Source of the DNA: Collinsella sp.
GTDB lineage: Bacteria > Actinomycetota > Coriobacteriia > Coriobacteriales > Coriobacteriaceae
DNA length: 61,469 bases
Direction of reading: 5' to 3'
NCBI GenBank assembly: GCA_019419545.1
Contig: DXZT01000003.1
Span: 1 to 61,469 of the forward strand
This document shows positions 60,151 through 61,469 of this stretch, one piece after another. The notes below the pieces were generated by a model. That model did not search any database, had not been told where the DNA came from, and worked only from the letters and a program-made list of their open reading frames with translations. Position numbers and translations under genes: made by a program. How positions within the stretch are numbered: the stretch's first letter is position 1; the number at the start of each line of letters is the position of its first letter.

Positions 60151-61057
60151 TGCCGAACGCGTGACGTTTACCAAGAAAAAGAAGACGGTTGCTTGTCCCG
60201 TGCCCTTGGCACCGCTTGCCGACACACATGCGCATCTGCTTTCGTTCTGGGGCAAGGATGTGCCCGAGACACTCGTGCGTGCCAAGGCGGCAGGCATCGA
60301 CCTGTTGGTGACGGTCTTCGACCCCATCGCCGACAAGCGCAGCGTGACGGACTATAGCGACTGGCTGACGCGCGAAATTCTGCCGATGCAGGATATCCCG
60401 CAGATCAAGTATCTTGCCGGCGTGCATCCGTATGGCGCGCCGGACTATACCGACGACATTCACGCGCAGGTTGTTGCTGCGCTTGATGACCCTTTGTGCG
60501 CCGGTATTGGCGAAATCGGTCTGGACTACCACATGGACTATGACGACGATATCGCGCCGGCACCCCATAACGTGCAGATTGACTGCATGGCGCGCCAGCT
60601 CGAGCTTGCCGTGCGTCGTAACGTGCCGGTGGAGCTGCATCTGCGTCACGAGGACATGGACCAGGAGCGTACCTCGCACGTGGACGCCTACAACGTGCTT
60701 CGTGGGGTGGGCGTGCCCCAGGCCGGTTGTGTGCTGCACTGTTTTGGCGAGGACCGCGCCACGATGGAGCGCTTTGTGGAGCTGGGCTGCTATATCGCCT
60801 ATGGTGGTGCGGCCACCTTTAAGCGCAACGACGACGTGCGCGAGGCATTTGCGGCAACCCCACTCGATCGAATTTTGTTCGAGACGGATTGCCCGTATAT
60901 GGCTCCGGAGCCCATCCGCGGTCTTGAATGCGAGCCCGCAATGATCTCCATTACGGCAAACGCGCTGGTTAACGACCGTATCGATCGCACTGGTGAGGAC
61001 GCCGAAACAATCGCGCATGCCGCTTGGGAAAATGCCTGCAAACTTTTTCAAAAATAG
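60140..61057 (+). CDS. TatD family metal-dependent hydrolase
   Basis: A 305-residue amidohydrolase-fold protein of the TatD DNase family. Metal ligands are visible in LADTHAHL, GEIGLDY, HLRHED, LHCFGE and FETDCPYMAPEP. The N-terminal ~30 residues (KKKKT basic patch) are longer than usual. TatD proteins act on DNA or D-aminoacyl substrates; the true substrate is uncertain. GGGAG lies upstream of the ATG at 60140, inside rsmA, so translation is coupled. Confidence 0.88.
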   Translation: MTLNAERVTFTKKKKTVACPVPLAPLADTHAHLLSFWGKDVPETLVRAKAAGIDLLVTVFDPIADKRSVTDYSDWLTREILPMQDIPQIKYLAGVHPYGAPDYTDDIHAQVVAALDDPLCAGIGEIGLDYHMDYDDDIAPAPHNVQIDCMARQLELAVRRNVPVELHLRHEDMDQERTSHVDAYNVLRGVGVPQAGCVLHCFGEDRATMERFVELGCYIAYGGAATFKRNDDVREAFAATPLDRILFETDCPYMAPEPIRGLECEPAMISITANALVNDRIDRTGEDAETIAHAAWENACKLFQK

Positions 61058-61100
61058 TTCTTGCGTTCGCGGTGGCGCTCCGTTATTCTAATTCCTGCAC

Positions 61101-61187
61101 GCGGGCGTGGCGGAATTGGCAGACGCGTACGGTTCAGGTCCGTATGGGGGCAACCCCATGAAGGTTCAAGTCCTTTCGCCCGCACCA
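61101..61187 (+). tRNA. tRNA-Leu(CAG)
   Basis: An 87-nt gene with encoded CCA. The acceptor stem GCGGGCG / CGCCCGC is perfect. The anticodon stem TACGG/CCGTA with loop TTCAGGT gives anticodon CAG. The long variable arm TGGGGGCAACCCCA is typical of class II tRNAs. Likely promoter boxes are TTGCGT (61063-61068) and TATTCT (61084-61089). The 3' end is duplicated downstream. Confidence 0.96.
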
Positions 61188-61415
61188 TTAAATGAAAGAG
61201 CTCCCAGCAATGGGAGCTTTTTTGTTATGTGCCCATCGCGGGGACTTGAACCTGCGAAGGAGCGAGCGTCAAGAAAACGCGGAGCGTTTTTAGCGAGCTG
61301 GCAAGGACGCCGGCAGGCGGCCGATGCCGGTGCGGATCCGCGAAGCGGATACGCGGACGTCCTTTCGCCCGCACCATTAAATGAAAGAGCTCCCAGCAAT
61401 GGGGGCTTTTTGTTA
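61170..61415 (+). repeat. tRNA-anchored duplicated element at tRNA-Leu
   Basis: The last 18 nt of tRNA-Leu plus its terminator (CTCCCAGCAATGGGAG and T-run) are at 61170-61227. They recur at 61359-61415 with one substitution and one lost T, a period of 189 bp. The 131-bp spacer begins with GGGGACTTGAACC, antisense to a T arm like that of tRNA-Leu. It continues with AAAACGC-GGA-GCGTTTT and ATCCGC-GAA-GCGGAT. Order and several words match the spacer at tRNA-Phe. The last 54 bp of the window show only a possible TTGACA box at 61434. Confidence 0.9.
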
Positions 61416-61469
61416 GGCTCTGTTAGACCAAGGTTGACATAAAAACGATGTCACCGCGAGGCGTTACTC

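Noticed and set aside
61107..61442. Open frame of 111 codons starting inside tRNA-Leu
   Set aside because: It overlaps the tRNA and the repeat element, and has no independent ribosome binding site or family features.

Overview
The window looks like a chromosomal segment of a gut actinobacterium of the class Coriobacteriia, most likely Collinsella. The evidence is high-GC codon use with long antisense open frames, monoderm-type Tad pilus genes without a secretin, a Phe T-box ahead of pheS, and two fructosamine-deglycase (SIS) genes, one among mannose-family PTS genes. This assignment is an inference from gene content and base composition; no rRNA gene is present.

Layout. 1-5.1 kb: a GntR/UTRA regulator, recQ, a second GntR regulator and an orphan SIS deglycase-like gene. 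5.1-13 kb: a lactate or 2-hydroxyacid dehydrogenase, a MetA-type homoserine acyltransferase, an AbiEi/DUF559-like protein, 5-formyl-THF cyclo-ligase and an M16C metalloprotease, separated by several families of palindromic repeats. 13.2-18 kb: a GntR regulator, PTS EIIA and EIIB, an SIS deglycase, then EIIC and EIID, a probable fructoselysine/glucoselysine utilisation locus. 18-23.2 kb: an accessory stretch with an AlbA_2/ATPase-type regulator behind a duplicated operator-like array, an HNH nuclease, small orphans, a frameshifted DUF5710 gene and tRNA-Val. 23.5-30 kb: EamA transporter, DUF4012 protein, glmM and an M32 carboxypeptidase. 30-34.3 kb: T-box, pheS and pheT. 34.5-38.2 kb: a Co/Ni ECF transporter (cbiMQO) and a phospholipase-C-like protein. 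38.4-44.4 kb: pyruvate kinase, a Ca2+-type P-ATPase and rsgA. 44.7-54.3 kb: a compact Tad/Flp pilus operon. 54.3-61.4 kb: a toxin-antitoxin pair with a broken toxin, tRNA-Phe, a GH5-like protein, rsmI, metG, rsmA, a TatD-family protein and tRNA-Leu.

The genes connect in a few places. The T-box of pheS should sense tRNA-Phe(GAA), which is encoded in the same window. The GntR regulator at 13.2 kb probably controls the PTS/deglycase genes, because an ACAATATA motif lies upstream of both the regulator and the EIIA gene. The Tad genes overlap or nearly touch for almost 10 kb and encode at least four proteins with class III signal sequences, but no prepilin peptidase is in the locus.

The strongest unexplained signal is at the two tRNA genes on the right. 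At tRNA-Phe and tRNA-Leu the 3' end of the tRNA plus its downstream terminator is duplicated as a direct repeat with almost the same period (186 and 189 bp). It encloses a related, hairpin-rich segment that starts with an antisense T-arm matching the resident tRNA. Other notable signals are a pair of ~95-nt hairpins with conserved loops and changed but still paired stems, several palindromic repeat families, a hairpin that sequesters the Shine-Dalgarno of the Ca2+-ATPase gene, and two genes frameshifted in slippery tracts.
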